Source: Pseudarthrobacter sp. GA104
GTDB lineage: Bacteria; Actinomycetota; Actinomycetes; Actinomycetales; Micrococcaceae
Direction of reading: 5' to 3'
DNA length: 64,000 bases
Assembly (NCBI RefSeq): GCF_009741265.1
Contig: NZ_WOWL01000001.1
Span: forward strand, 3,162,001-3,226,000
Part shown: one piece after another, positions 42,905-52,356 of the stretch
Numbering within the stretch: the first letter of the stretch is position 1
How the letters are laid out: every line of letters begins with the position of its first letter
The notes under the pieces: generated by a model
Told to the model about the DNA's origin: nothing
Databases searched by the model: none
What the model saw: the letters and a program-made list of their open reading frames with translations, nothing else
Made by a program: the position numbers and the translations under genes

Positions 42905-44095
42905 ATGGGCATGGATCGGACGGCGGTACCCAGAGCCAGCCTTACAAAGAAGAAAACAAGCCGCTTCAAGCATGCAACCTCGACGCGACAAACGCCTGAA
43001 ATATTCATGTTCGCGCTTTTGCCGATGGAAGCATTTACCATTGCAGGATTTCCAGTCTCGGAACTCGTAGCGGTGCTGATCGTAGTCCGGGGACTCTTCC
43101 GTGTACGTCTGGTGCGAATCAGTTACGGATGGATTACGCTACTTCTTGCCATAGTAATTTGGTGTCTTACGAGCTCGTTGTTAGCAGACTCTGCCCTAGA
43201 TTTCAGGCGACTGGGCCACATAGCCCTCTGGGCTCTGTTGATATTCGTAATTTCGTCGGGGCGAATACAATACGCTTCTATGGTTCAAGGGCTAGGGCTT
43301 GGGGTAGCAGCGGCGGCGCTCAGTGGACTTCTAGGATTCCGGATACTCAGCGGATATGAAGGACGCCTCACGGGACTTTTCGGTGAGCCTAATGTGGCTG
43401 GCCTGGTCTTACTCGCCTATGGACTCGTGGCCATCACCACCATCCAGAATCGCGGTTGGACCCTTATTCTCGTTCTTCTAGCCATCGCGGCACTTGGCAT
43501 GACTTTTTCTCGAACATCTTGGCTTGCACTGATTATCGGCGTTGTGTGGTTTGTCATTGGGAGCCGCGTTACGCCTTTACTGGGTATTCCAATCACAACG
43601 GCTTTCTACTGGCTCGCCGCGACAACAGCTGAGTCTTTTCAAAATTGGGGTCCTTTCGCATCGCGCACTGGAAGCGATATGCTTCGTGAACGTATTATCA
43701 AGCAGGAATTGGCCTACATCGACCAGAGCCCATTGATCGGTCACGGTGCAGGGACGGCGCATGTACTAGTTGATGGATTGAGTTTCTTCTTTCATAATTC
43801 ATTGTATGCGATACAGGCAGAGTTCGGATTAGTGGGCCTGGTTCTCATCTCAGCGCTTGTGTCTTTAATATTTCTAAAACTACTTGTCCTTCCGCGCACC
43901 CAACGCAATCGTGTCTTGGAAATGTCGATCATCGGTGTAATGATTTGCGCACTCCACCTAGGGGAAGTGTTGCTGTCCCTTGAAGTAGCAGTAGTAATTG
44001 GAGCTGCCCTGTATTGGGTGAGTTCTACCCATATGCCATTCGTCACGAATGAAGTCCCGAGATTTCGAAGGATAGCTGAGCGCAATGAGCGATGA
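42905..44095 (+). CDS. O-antigen polymerase/ligase-like protein (Wzy)
   Basis: 396 residues with about ten transmembrane helices and the Wzy_C hallmark GLFGEPNVAGLVLLAYG (about 158-174). A long extracytoplasmic loop follows (about 240-285; SFQNWGPFASRTGSDMLRERII, SPLIGHGAGTAHVLVDG), with HNSLYAIQAEFGLVGLV after it. It would polymerise lipid-linked repeat units on the outer face of the membrane. The gene is clearly more AT-rich than its neighbours and uses many A/T-ending codons, a sign of horizontal acquisition. ATG 42905 is 1 nt after the previous stop and overlaps the acyltransferase gene by 11 nt. Confidence 0.85.
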   Translation: MGMDRTAVPRASLTKKKTSRFKHATSTRQTPEIFMFALLPMEAFTIAGFPVSELVAVLIVVRGLFRVRLVRISYGWITLLLAIVIWCLTSSLLADSALDFRRLGHIALWALLIFVISSGRIQYASMVQGLGLGVAAAALSGLLGFRILSGYEGRLTGLFGEPNVAGLVLLAYGLVAITTIQNRGWTLILVLLAIAALGMTFSRTSWLALIIGVVWFVIGSRVTPLLGIPITTAFYWLAATTAESFQNWGPFASRTGSDMLRERIIKQELAYIDQSPLIGHGAGTAHVLVDGLSFFFHNSLYAIQAEFGLVGLVLISALVSLIFLKLLVLPRTQRNRVLEMSIIGVMICALHLGEVLLSLEVAVVIGAALYWVSSTHMPFVTNEVPRFRRIAERNER

Positions 44096-45125
44096 TTCGT
44101 CAGATAAGTCACGGCTATCCCGGGATCTATCCCTTGATGCTCTTCGGGGCGCATTGGTCTTCTTCGTACTGGTACTCCACGCCGAGATGATTTCGGGGAT
44201 CGGCAGAACGTCCGTTGTCGGCTACCTAAATATGTCTGTGGGGCCGGTCCTTATGCCGCTCTTCTTTGTAATTTCCGGATATCTGGCGCGGAATGGCCTT
44301 CGACGTGATTGGACTGACTTTCTATACTCGCAGGTTCTTCGCCTCTTATGGCCCTTTCTAATTTGGGGCGTCATATATTCATGCTTTGTCTCACTGGTAG
44401 AGGAAAAGCTACCTCTTAACGCGGGACTTCTTGTGAAGTTGGTCCTGCAACCGACTGAGCTCGGTCCCATTTGGTATCTCCACTTCCTCCTTACTTTCTT
44501 AGTTCTTGCAAGAATTACCCGGGGCGTCTCTGCGGTCGCAATGACCGCGCTCTTCGTCATCAGTGCTGTAGCGACAACTGCCGCCGTCGGAAGTTCGCCA
44601 ACAATATTGATTCATGCATCGAGTTTTTTTCTGGGGTTATCCCTCGCGCGTTATCCAGAACTGCTGCACTGGCTTGGAGAGCGACACGTAGGGCGAAGTA
44701 CCTTCCTTGCCGCAACGTTCGCATTCCTGGCATCTTCACCGCTTGTGGCTGCAGACTCCTTGCGTGACAATGCCTGGGCACTACCGTTGGTTCTGCTGAC
44801 GTGTATTGTTCTTATCAGCTGCAGGCGCGTGCTGGAAAACGCGGTCGGCTCCAAATGGATGATATGGATCGGCGTAAACTCACTACCAATTTACTTAATA
44901 CACTGGCCTGTGATGTTGATCGTTTGGCGCATCACCACTGGGACGTCTTCTCTGCAATCTCCGGAGGTGTTCTGGTTAGCGCTGACGATGGCCATGGTCG
45001 TCGGAAGTCTAGTGGCAGATCTTGCAAACAGACGCTCTACTGTTGCTATTTTATTTGCGCCCCCGCAAATCTTCTCAAAAGCAAAACTGCGAAGCTATGC
45101 GTTTAGGGGGAGATCGGCACGATGA
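44085..45125 (+). CDS. Acyltransferase 3 family membrane O-acyltransferase
   Basis: 346 residues with about ten transmembrane helices. Motifs: SLDALRGALVFFVLVLHAEM (early Arg and His of the family), MPLFFVISGYLARNGLRRD, WPFLIWGVIYS, GPIWYLHFLLTFLV and LPIYLIHWPVM. It is OafA/WecH-like and would acetylate or succinylate a sugar of the growing repeat unit. Base composition is low in GC like wzy, so the two were probably acquired together. ATG at 44085 within the wzy end; the stop overlaps the next ATG (ATGA). Confidence 0.88.
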   Translation: MSDDSSDKSRLSRDLSLDALRGALVFFVLVLHAEMISGIGRTSVVGYLNMSVGPVLMPLFFVISGYLARNGLRRDWTDFLYSQVLRLLWPFLIWGVIYSCFVSLVEEKLPLNAGLLVKLVLQPTELGPIWYLHFLLTFLVLARITRGVSAVAMTALFVISAVATTAAVGSSPTILIHASSFFLGLSLARYPELLHWLGERHVGRSTFLAATFAFLASSPLVAADSLRDNAWALPLVLLTCIVLISCRRVLENAVGSKWMIWIGVNSLPIYLIHWPVMLIVWRITTGTSSLQSPEVFWLALTMAMVVGSLVADLANRRSTVAILFAPPQIFSKAKLRSYAFRGRSAR

Positions 45126-46219
45126 ATGTCAACGCGCGGAAAGCGGAGCGGAAAGTTTCTAAGCAGAACCACAGCGTATGGCTTGCCACCAATAATGGTG
45201 AAATGGGTGGAGGGGAGGTCATGCTCTTGGCCCTTGCCAGACAGTTACAGGACCTGGGTGTATCTGTGGAAGTCGTGGGACCGGCCCACCCATCAGGCTT
45301 GGTCGACGCTGCCCAAGCTGCCGGACACGCCACCGTTGTGCTGTCAGCCTCCGGCCGTAGTGGCTACATGCTCGAACTTCGGCACTGGCGGCTCCGACAC
45401 CCGGATGGACTACTGTGGTGCAACGGGCTGGTGCCGTCCGTCGCCACCGCCCTGATGGGCCATCGCGTCGTCCACCTTCACCAGCTGCCGCGAGGCCTGC
45501 AGTCCGTCCTCGTGGGGCTTGCCAGAAGACGCGCGGTAGCCACGCTTGTTCCGTCCCGGTCTATGGCTGCGCGCCTTGCGGGCTCGCATGTCCTGGAGAA
45601 CTGGGCGGAAGAGGTTCGCCCGGTGGCCCAGCAGCCCCGGGAAGGAACGGTTCGTCTCGGTTTCCTTGGCCGGCCCTCTCTTGAAAAAGGCGTGGGTGTA
45701 CTTGCCGCAGCCCTGCAGCAGCTCGACCGGCAGGCCCCTGGAAGATACCGGCTAGTGCTTGCGGGAGAGCCCCGATTTACCTCGGAAGCCGCCCAACGCG
45801 AGCTGGAACAGGCGTTGGTACCCGTAAGTCATTTGATAGACCGCCCAGGGTGGATGGCGACTGACGAATTTTTTGGCTCGATCGACCTCATGGTGTGCCC
45901 GTCGCTGGTATCGGAAAGTTTCGGTCTCGTTGTGGCAGAGGCCATGTCCGCGCGTATCCCATTTGTCATAAGTGATGCGGGAGCGCTGCCTGAAGTAGCC
46001 GGTCCGGAACACCCGTGGGTCGCTCCGGCAGGGGATGTGGAGCAGTTGGCCCAAGCCATTAGGGGAGCGGTGGACGGCAATACAGGCAACTTCGCGGAAA
46101 AGGCCTATGAACGCTGGCTGTCGCGCTATTCGCCCCCTGCCGGAGGGGAACGCCTTGAAGCATTGCTAAAACTGTGGGGGGTTATACCAAGCCCTTCCTG
46201 TTCGGGAGGAAAAGCATGA
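45122..46219 (+). CDS. GT4-family glycosyltransferase
   Basis: 365 residues. GT-B fold: NNGEMGGGEVMLLALARQLQDLG, LLWCNGLVPSVATAL, RVVHLHQLPRGLQSVL, RLGFLGRPSLEKGVGVLAAAL, YRLVLAGEPRFTSEA and the donor site CPSLVSESFGLVVAEAMSARIPFVISDAGALPEV (given as two adjoining parts, CPSLVSESFGLVVAEAM and SARIPFVIS). Base composition returns to the normal high GC within the gene. Overlaps the acyltransferase gene and the next gene by 4 nt each. Confidence 0.86.
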   Translation: MNVNARKAERKVSKQNHSVWLATNNGEMGGGEVMLLALARQLQDLGVSVEVVGPAHPSGLVDAAQAAGHATVVLSASGRSGYMLELRHWRLRHPDGLLWCNGLVPSVATALMGHRVVHLHQLPRGLQSVLVGLARRRAVATLVPSRSMAARLAGSHVLENWAEEVRPVAQQPREGTVRLGFLGRPSLEKGVGVLAAALQQLDRQAPGRYRLVLAGEPRFTSEAAQRELEQALVPVSHLIDRPGWMATDEFFGSIDLMVCPSLVSESFGLVVAEAMSARIPFVISDAGALPEVAGPEHPWVAPAGDVEQLAQAIRGAVDGNTGNFAEKAYERWLSRYSPPAGGERLEALLKLWGVIPSPSCSGGKA

Positions 46220-47166
46220 ATTCCCAAGTGGGAGCATCCGTCGTCGTACCTTCCCGTGGCGGTGCGCTTCGCCTGCCGGTCCTGCTCTCAGCGCTGGCGC
46301 GACAGGACTCCGATGACTTCGAGGTGATTGTCGTTGTGGACGGCGACATCGACAACAGCGCAGGCACGCTCCAACGCCTGGCTACAGAGCATCCCGGGGT
46401 GGGATTGCGGACTATTATTTTTCCCGAGAATCGAGGCAGGGCAGCTGCCCTGAATGCCGGGGCGGCGGCCGCGCTAGGACGGGTCCTCATCAGGTCTGAT
46501 GACGACCTTGAACCCAGCACGGATTATGTGCGAAACCACGTGGCAGCGCACGAGGGGGACCCTGTCGGCGTCGTAGGTCTTTGCCGGAACGTTTTCCCGG
46601 AAACTGCATATGCACGCGTCTACGGTCGGGCAGCTGACGAGCGTTTCCGGTCTGATGCCCTGGCAAGCGATGGCGACGACCAGTGGCGGTACTGGGCCGG
46701 CAACGTTTCCGTACTGAGGGAAGTTCACGAACGGCTGGGCGGCTATGACGAGCGGTACCGCGCTTACGGCTGGGAGGATGTCGATTACGGCTATCGCCTT
46801 AGGAAAACGGGTATCCCCGTTCGCATCCAGCCCTCACTCACCACGGCACATCACGTAGCGGCGACGACGACGGATGTTAGGGCGATGCGTGCCCTCCATT
46901 CGGGTGCAGCCAGGGAGATCTTCATAGCCAAACACGGTCCCGAGCCGCTGATGGCAATCCGTCAAAGAACGAGTCTCTGGTCAACTCTGGTGGCTGCGAC
47001 CAGCATGATCACGAACGAGCGGACCATCAAGGTGGGCGGACGGGCTATAGACGAGGCCTCCCCGGTTCTTCCGCGGTGGCTAGCGGAAAAGCTGGTGGCG
47101 CTGGCGGTGGAATCAGCGGGGCGGGCCGGAATAGTCCATCCCGACCGCGCCAGAACGCATTTCTGA
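46216..47166 (+). CDS. GT2-family glycosyltransferase (GT-A plus galactosyltransferase-like C-terminal domain)
   Basis: 316 residues. ASVVVPSRGGALRLPVLLSAL, VIVVVDGDIDNSAG, ENRGRAAALNAGAAA, the DxD-type metal site RSDDDLEPSTDYV, WAGNVSVLREVHERLGGYDERYRAYGWEDVDYGYRL (in two adjoining parts), and a late His in TTAHHVAA. The ED in GWEDVDYG is the usual catalytic acid of this class. The ATG at 46216 is favoured by GGGAGGAAAAGC immediately upstream and the ATGA overlap with the preceding stop. Confidence 0.86.
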   Translation: MNSQVGASVVVPSRGGALRLPVLLSALARQDSDDFEVIVVVDGDIDNSAGTLQRLATEHPGVGLRTIIFPENRGRAAALNAGAAAALGRVLIRSDDDLEPSTDYVRNHVAAHEGDPVGVVGLCRNVFPETAYARVYGRAADERFRSDALASDGDDQWRYWAGNVSVLREVHERLGGYDERYRAYGWEDVDYGYRLRKTGIPVRIQPSLTTAHHVAATTTDVRAMRALHSGAAREIFIAKHGPEPLMAIRQRTSLWSTLVAATSMITNERTIKVGGRAIDEASPVLPRWLAEKLVALAVESAGRAGIVHPDRARTHF

Positions 47167-47206
47167 CCAGACGCTATGACGAGCTTCGACTAGGGAGGGG
47201 TGACGA

Positions 47207-48391
47207 GTGAATATCGAAACTGACCGGGCACCGCTTGATAAGAAACAGTCCGCGAAGCCTAGACCCAAAATTGCGATAGCACACGACTACCTCACCCAGC
47301 GGGGTGGAGCCGAACGCGTAGTGCTTGCCATTCTCCGGGCTTTTCCGGAGGCGACCATCTACACAACGCTCTATGATCCGGATGGTACCTATCCGGAGTT
47401 CCGGAATGCCAAGATCGTTGTTTCACCGCTAAATCGCTTCTCGATTTTTCGGCGTCACCACAGGATAGCCTTGCCCTTCCTGCCCATAGCAGCATCGACT
47501 CTCAAAGTGCCTGCTGACGTCGTCGTGGTCTCCAGCACGGGTTGGGCGCACGGCTTTAACATGAGTGGCCGGGTCTTTGTTTACTGTCACTCGCCAGCGA
47601 GATGGCTATATCTAACGGAACAGTATCTCGGGGCACCAGCGTGGGGTTCACTGGCGGGGTGGGCCATAGCCCTGCTCAAGCCTCTCCTGCGCCGCTGGGA
47701 CCAAAAGGCAGCACACCGCGCGAATAAGTACGTCGCTAATTCCAGTGTTGTTCGGCAGCGCATCATGGATGTCTACGGAATCAACGCCTCTGTGTTCCAT
47801 CCGCCCCACAGTGTAGACACGAGCGGCGAACGTGAGCCAATCTCCGGACTGGAGCATTTTATCCTTGATGGCGGCCATTTTCTTGTCGTGTCCCGGTTGC
47901 TTCCTTACAAGAACGTGGACCAAGCTATCGAGGCCTTTCAAGGCCTGGACGAACGCCTGTTGATCATCGGCGAAGGGCCGCTATCCGACCGACTCCAGGC
48001 TTCGCTCCCGAAAAATGTTCGGCTTGTTTCTGGCCTTACCGACGCGCAGATGCGCTGGGCTTACGCTACATGTGCCGCAGTTATTGCCCCTTCACATGAA
48101 GATTTTGGCCTGACGCCACTCGAGGCTGCTGCCTGGGGGAAACCGACGATTGCCCTGCGCGCTGGTGGCTACTTGGACACGATCGTAGAGGGTGCAACCG
48201 GAATATTCATTGAGAAGCCTGAAGCGGCACAGATCCGAGAGTCGGTGCTTCAATTTCAAGCCGAAGAATGGGACGTTGATAGCATTCGATCTCACGCAGC
48301 CAAGTTTTCAGAGGAAGGGTTCAGGGCACGTCTTCACCGTGAGATTGCTGCAGTAGCAAATCGTGAGCCGAACTCCGTTGGCCGCAGTTGA
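47207..48391 (+). CDS. GT4-family glycosyltransferase (WbaZ/mannosyltransferase-like)
   Basis: 394 residues. Starts with KIAIAHDYLTQRGGAERVVLAI, typical of WbaZ-like mannosyltransferases, followed by YCHSPARWLYLTEQYLG, NSSVVRQRIMDVYGINASV, HFLVVSRLLPYKNVDQAIEAF, LLIIGEGPLSDRL, and the donor site APSHEDFGLTPLEAAAWGKPTIAL. GTG 47207 has GGGAGGGG about 8 nt upstream. It is the last plus-strand gene of this arm and converges on the wzx gene. It resembles the minus-strand GT4 at 50083-51189. With Gmd nearby, a GDP-mannose-derived donor is plausible. Confidence 0.87.
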   Translation: MNIETDRAPLDKKQSAKPRPKIAIAHDYLTQRGGAERVVLAILRAFPEATIYTTLYDPDGTYPEFRNAKIVVSPLNRFSIFRRHHRIALPFLPIAASTLKVPADVVVVSSTGWAHGFNMSGRVFVYCHSPARWLYLTEQYLGAPAWGSLAGWAIALLKPLLRRWDQKAAHRANKYVANSSVVRQRIMDVYGINASVFHPPHSVDTSGEREPISGLEHFILDGGHFLVVSRLLPYKNVDQAIEAFQGLDERLLIIGEGPLSDRLQASLPKNVRLVSGLTDAQMRWAYATCAAVIAPSHEDFGLTPLEAAAWGKPTIALRAGGYLDTIVEGATGIFIEKPEAAQIRESVLQFQAEEWDVDSIRSHAAKFSEEGFRARLHREIAAVANREPNSVGRS

Positions 48392-48508
48392 CAAGACCAA
48401 GCTCTTCGCAGTCCTGTGCCTGATCTACGCTGTGGCCTCGTTGGGTATTGGCTCTGTTCTATGTACTCCTGGCGGTTTTGCGGGGAGTACCACATGGGAG
48501 AGACAGGT

Positions 48509-49975
48509 TCACCGCCGGACCATTCTGGCGGTCTCATATAGCGTCCGATAATCCTGGCGAACCCAAGGAAGGAACGCCATCAAAGCGAATCCCATGAGGT
48601 GCACGACTATTGCCAACGGCACAGTAACAACAGAAGACCACCCGGCCGTGACAGAAACCACGCACCACGTTCCGACGGCGGGTACAGCACAAACCAATAT
48701 GGATCGCAGAGCCGCACGTATCATGACCCCTGTGGGTAGACGCGATACGCGCCCTATCCACCACAGTGACACCGGCCATAAAACACATTGGGCAACAGCG
48801 AAGCCAGCCGCTACACCGATGGGACCGAAGCTCGCTCCGGCGGTGAGAAACAGGAGGCGAACGAAGGCAGAAAACAAAGTGAAGCGTAGGAGCGCGAGGC
48901 CCAGACCCTTACTGGCGTAGATCCACCCCCCGGCGGACGCCAAGGAATTCATGGCTTCTCCCAACGCTATGAGCTGAACATAAACTGCCGCCCCTGCCCA
49001 CCGCGGCCCCAGCGCGAGGTCTATCACGACGGGCGCTGCGGCTATCAGTCCGCCCGCAAGGGCTAACAAGGGGTAAATCATTACGATATGCCCACGTCGT
49101 ACGAAGCTGAGAAAGCGCTCGGGAGAGTCCGTTACTTTCGACAAGACTGACAAAGAAAGAGTGTCTAGGGGCCCCCGGACCTGGGTCATCGGAACCCGGA
49201 CCAGTTGAAGGCCCCGGTTATAAAGACCGACTGGTACAGGTCCAAAGAATCGCCCGATGATTACGGAATCTGCATTGCTTGCGATGTAAGTTACAATCTG
49301 CGTAACGAAGAGTGGAATGCCAACCCCGAACAAGGGGCGCATTGGCTCACGCCACCGGTACAAGCCCGGTATCCATCCGGCAAAAAGCCCGAATAATATA
49401 AAGCCTGCAACGCCCCCGACGAGTTGCTGAGCAATCAACGCTCCTGGTCCCCAGCCCATAAACGCGGTCACAACCCCCGCGGCGAAACCAAGAGCAGTAG
49501 AGGAAAGTTCTGCAATGGCTGCCCGGCCCAGCCTTAGGCGGCGAGCCAGGTCGGCTCGATACTGGGTAGTCATCCCTGCTAGTAGCAAGGACGGCGCGAG
49601 CCATAAGACGATAACGCCGACGTCTTCCCGCCCGTAGAAAGACATCACTAATGGCGCACAGGCAGCAGCGAGCCCTGCCATGACGAGCCCGGCACCGGCG
49701 TTGAGCCAGAACAGATTGTCGCGTTGGCTACGAGTCAGGTCGCGTGCCTGGATCGCGGCGGAAGCGAGGCCAAAATCTTTGATGATATGGCCGATGCCGA
49801 TTATCGCTAAGACCATGCCAACAAGGCCGAAATCCTCTTCAGAAAGCAGGCGTGCCAGAACAACGACCGAAGCCAACTGCAGGGTGAACTTTGCCGCTTG
49901 GCCGCCGAGCGTGTGGGCAGCATTCCTTGCAGCGGATCTCCCAAGGTCTGCAGTCTCGCTTACTTGCTCTTGCAC
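48509..49975 (-). CDS. wzx: Polysaccharide flippase (Wzx; MOP superfamily, WzxC-like)
   Basis: Moves the lipid-linked repeat unit across the membrane. 488 residues from GTG 49975, with about 12 to 14 transmembrane helices. WzxC-like features include AKFTLQLASVVVLARLLSEEDFGLVGMVLAI, FGLASAAIQARDLTRSQRDNLFWLNAGAG, and ADSVIIGRFFGPVPVGLYNRGLQLVRVP (each with the normal family spacing). Upstream in-frame codons to 50104 overlap the neighbouring gene and give an unlikely polar extension. The start used has AGGAAGTACAGG upstream. It pairs functionally with the Wzy gene at 42905. Confidence 0.88.
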   Translation of the reverse strand: MQEQVSETADLGRSAARNAAHTLGGQAAKFTLQLASVVVLARLLSEEDFGLVGMVLAIIGIGHIIKDFGLASAAIQARDLTRSQRDNLFWLNAGAGLVMAGLAAACAPLVMSFYGREDVGVIVLWLAPSLLLAGMTTQYRADLARRLRLGRAAIAELSSTALGFAAGVVTAFMGWGPGALIAQQLVGGVAGFILFGLFAGWIPGLYRWREPMRPLFGVGIPLFVTQIVTYIASNADSVIIGRFFGPVPVGLYNRGLQLVRVPMTQVRGPLDTLSLSVLSKVTDSPERFLSFVRRGHIVMIYPLLALAGGLIAAAPVVIDLALGPRWAGAAVYVQLIALGEAMNSLASAGGWIYASKGLGLALLRFTLFSAFVRLLFLTAGASFGPIGVAAGFAVAQCVLWPVSLWWIGRVSRLPTGVMIRAALRSILVCAVPAVGTWCVVSVTAGWSSVVTVPLAIVVHLMGFALMAFLPWVRQDYRTLYETARMVRR

Positions 49976-50082
49976 CTGAAACCTGTACTTCCTTCGATTG
50001 TCCACCCAAGTTGGTTTGGATGCGGCCGAGCATCCAAAGCGTCCGGTTCGATCTGCCTCCGGAAACGCTGGACGGGCGGCTT

Positions 50083-51189
50083 TTACGAGTTGTGAACGAT
50101 CCAATTCCGAATGGAAGTGCGAAAGACCGGCCTATTGAATTTTTGGGTTTGTCGGCGACAGTCCTTTGGGGTAATCGATTCCAAGGCCTCCGCCGCTGCC
50201 CTCATCTCCGACCGTGAAAAACTTTCCAGGAGAAATCCGGAAACGCCGTGGGCGACCGATTCGGCGGCGCCACCTACCGAGTTTGCTATGACGGGAGTTC
50301 CCGTGGCGTTCGCCTCCACGGGCATGATGCCGAAATCTTCGACGGCAGGAAAGATGAAGGCCCAGGCTCTCGCATACAACTCGCGGAGCAGCGGCTGCGA
50401 CGGTCGGACCACGAGCTGCACCGGAACGGTTGCAGATTCTGCCAACTCCCGGAGTGCGGACTCAAGCGGCCCGGAGCCGGCGAGTACGACAGGAATCTGG
50501 TTGGCCTCCCCGAAAGCAATGGCACGGTCCAGCCTCTTGTAAGGAACGAACCGTGAAGCTCCGAGGACAAACGTGTCCGGCAACGACTCGAGCAGGTCAC
50601 ATTCAGCTGGCGTAAGGAATTCAGCTTTGCTGGTGCTGTAGTAATCGACATCGACAGGCGGGTGGATGACCTTACAGTCGCGCAGCCACGCGTTCTGTAT
50701 CCTCTCACGCACGTAACTACTTACGGCTGCGATCGACGTGGCCTCTTGGGCACGTGCACGGTCGATGGCCTGCAGCGGCTTCGAAACGGCCCGGGCTGCA
50801 AGTGAATTGCCCCGATCATCCAGTTCAGGATTCCACACATATCTTGCCGGCGTGTAGGCATAGACGTACTTCGGAATTGGTCTTCCAAGACCGGATAGTT
50901 TCGCGTGGTGCGCGAACAGGTGCGAACTGCAGATCATCCAGTCGGGAGCTTCTGGAACGTTTATAGACCGCCACGTCGGCAGCGTGAGAGGGAGAGCGAG
51001 GCTCTTCCGCCGGCGAAGCGGGGTCTTGGACAACCAGGATTCGGTGACGGTCCGCCCGGCAAACCGTTCCGGATAGTCATCCCACAGGCACGCGATGGCT
51101 GCATCCGGGAAGATCGCCGCGAACTCCTCGGCGACTTTCTCGGCGCCACCGTATTGCTCGATCCATTCGTGAACAATCAATCCAGGCAC
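50083..51189 (-). CDS. GT4-family glycosyltransferase (WbaZ/mannosyltransferase-like)
   Basis: 368 residues. LIVHEWIEQYGGAEKVAEEF at the start, SHLFAHHAKLSG, YVYAYTPARYVWNPELD, AVSSYVRERIQNAW, VIHPPVDVDYY, FVLGASRFVPYKRLDRAI and the donor site FPAVEDFGIMPVEANATGTPVIA. It is paralogous in layout to the plus-strand gene at 47207. GTG start with GAGAGGACATCC upstream. It lies 25 nt after gmd, so the two are probably co-transcribed and it is a candidate user of a GDP-linked sugar. Confidence 0.86.
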   Translation of the reverse strand: MPGLIVHEWIEQYGGAEKVAEEFAAIFPDAAIACLWDDYPERFAGRTVTESWLSKTPLRRRKSLALPLTLPTWRSINVPEAPDWMICSSHLFAHHAKLSGLGRPIPKYVYAYTPARYVWNPELDDRGNSLAARAVSKPLQAIDRARAQEATSIAAVSSYVRERIQNAWLRDCKVIHPPVDVDYYSTSKAEFLTPAECDLLESLPDTFVLGASRFVPYKRLDRAIAFGEANQIPVVLAGSGPLESALRELAESATVPVQLVVRPSQPLLRELYARAWAFIFPAVEDFGIMPVEANATGTPVIANSVGGAAESVAHGVSGFLLESFSRSEMRAAAEALESITPKDCRRQTQKFNRPVFRTSIRNWIVHNS

Positions 51190-51214
51190 TTGGATGTCCT
51201 CTCCGTTTCCCGGC

Positions 51215-52252
51215 TCAGACCAGGTGTTTCTGGTTGGCCAGGTCGTGTTCCACCATCATCGAGACCAGACTCCTAAAATCCACCTCCGGTTTCCAGCCCA
51301 GGGTGGCATGGGCTTTGCTGGCATCGCCTATAAGCGATTCCACTTCAGCCGGACGGATCAACGTTGAATCCTGCGTTACGTAGCGTGACCAGTCGGAAAT
51401 TCCGACGGCGGCAAAGGCGACATCCAGCAGGTCACGGATGGAGTGCGATTTGCCGGTCGCAATGACGTAGTCGTCCGGTTCAGGCTGCTGGAGCATCCGC
51501 CACATGGCGTCAACGTAGTCACCGGCAAATCCCCAGTCCCTGCGGGCGTCCAGGTTTCCCAACGCCAAAGTTTCCTGCAGCCCGAGTCTGATCCGGGCAA
51601 CTGCCAAGGTGACTTTGCGGGTAACGAACTCCGGTCCGCGCCGGGGCGATTCGTGATTGAACAGGATGCCGCTGGAAGCATGCATTCCATATGATTCCCG
51701 GTAATTGATGGTCATGTGATGGCCGAAGGCCTTAGCCACGCCGTATGGAGAGCGGGGCCACAGCAGGGTCCGCTCAGTTTGGGGCACTTCCTGGGCCTTG
51801 CCGTACATCTCGGACGAAGACGCCTGATAGAAGCGGACCTTCCCCATGTCACTTCCGGCGTAAAGCCTTGTTGCTTCGAGCATGTTCAAGACACCCAAAG
51901 CCGTCACATCGCTGGTTAAGGCCGCGTTCTCCCACGAGTACCCGACGAAGGAAATGGCGCCCAGGTTGTACACTTCGTGCGGCCCGGCAATGCTCAGGAC
52001 ACGGATGAGGCTGGAGACGTCAGTCAGGTCTCCGGTCAATACCTTGACCTCCGGGATGATCCGGTGAAGAAGTTCACGTTTTGGGTTGCTCTGCCCGCGG
52101 ACCAGGCCAAAGACAACATAGCCTTTGCTGAGCAGGAGTTCGGCAAGGTAGAGACCGTCCTGGCCAGTGATGCCAGTAATCAGGGCCCGCCTGGGGAAAT
52201 CCATTCCGTGCATATCCGTCAATTTTGCTCCCCAGCCAAACTCGGAATTCAT
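51215..52252 (-). CDS. gmd: GDP-mannose 4,6-dehydratase
   Basis: NADP-dependent SDR enzyme making GDP-4-keto-6-deoxy-D-mannose. 345 residues: nucleotide-binding ALITGITGQDGLYLAELLL, the catalytic Ser/Glu in QASSSEMYG, YGVAK (Tyr-Lys pair), and the Gmd signatures NHESPRRGPEFVTRKVTLAV and ALGNLDARRDWGFAGDYVDA, plus VIATGKSHSIRDLLD. ATG 52252 with AAAGGGACC upstream; inner Met codons at about residues 14 and 17 are alternatives. No GDP-fucose synthase or rhamnose reductase gene is in the window, so the end product is unknown. Confidence 0.94.
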   Translation of the reverse strand: MNSEFGWGAKLTDMHGMDFPRRALITGITGQDGLYLAELLLSKGYVVFGLVRGQSNPKRELLHRIIPEVKVLTGDLTDVSSLIRVLSIAGPHEVYNLGAISFVGYSWENAALTSDVTALGVLNMLEATRLYAGSDMGKVRFYQASSSEMYGKAQEVPQTERTLLWPRSPYGVAKAFGHHMTINYRESYGMHASSGILFNHESPRRGPEFVTRKVTLAVARIRLGLQETLALGNLDARRDWGFAGDYVDAMWRMLQQPEPDDYVIATGKSHSIRDLLDVAFAAVGISDWSRYVTQDSTLIRPAEVESLIGDASKAHATLGWKPEVDFRSLVSMMVEHDLANQKHLV

Positions 52253-52356
52253 GGTCCCTTTTTCCAGCTTTCACTCTACGCTCTGATCTTGGTAGAAGAC
52301 CAAAAACTAAGTCGGGGGACGTTTCAATTTCCTGATCTGAGCATAGAGTGAATCCT

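Noticed and set aside
48363..48551. A 62-codon frame between the GT4 and wzx genes
   Set aside because: Begins inside the glycosyltransferase and has no ribosome site or recognisable protein features.
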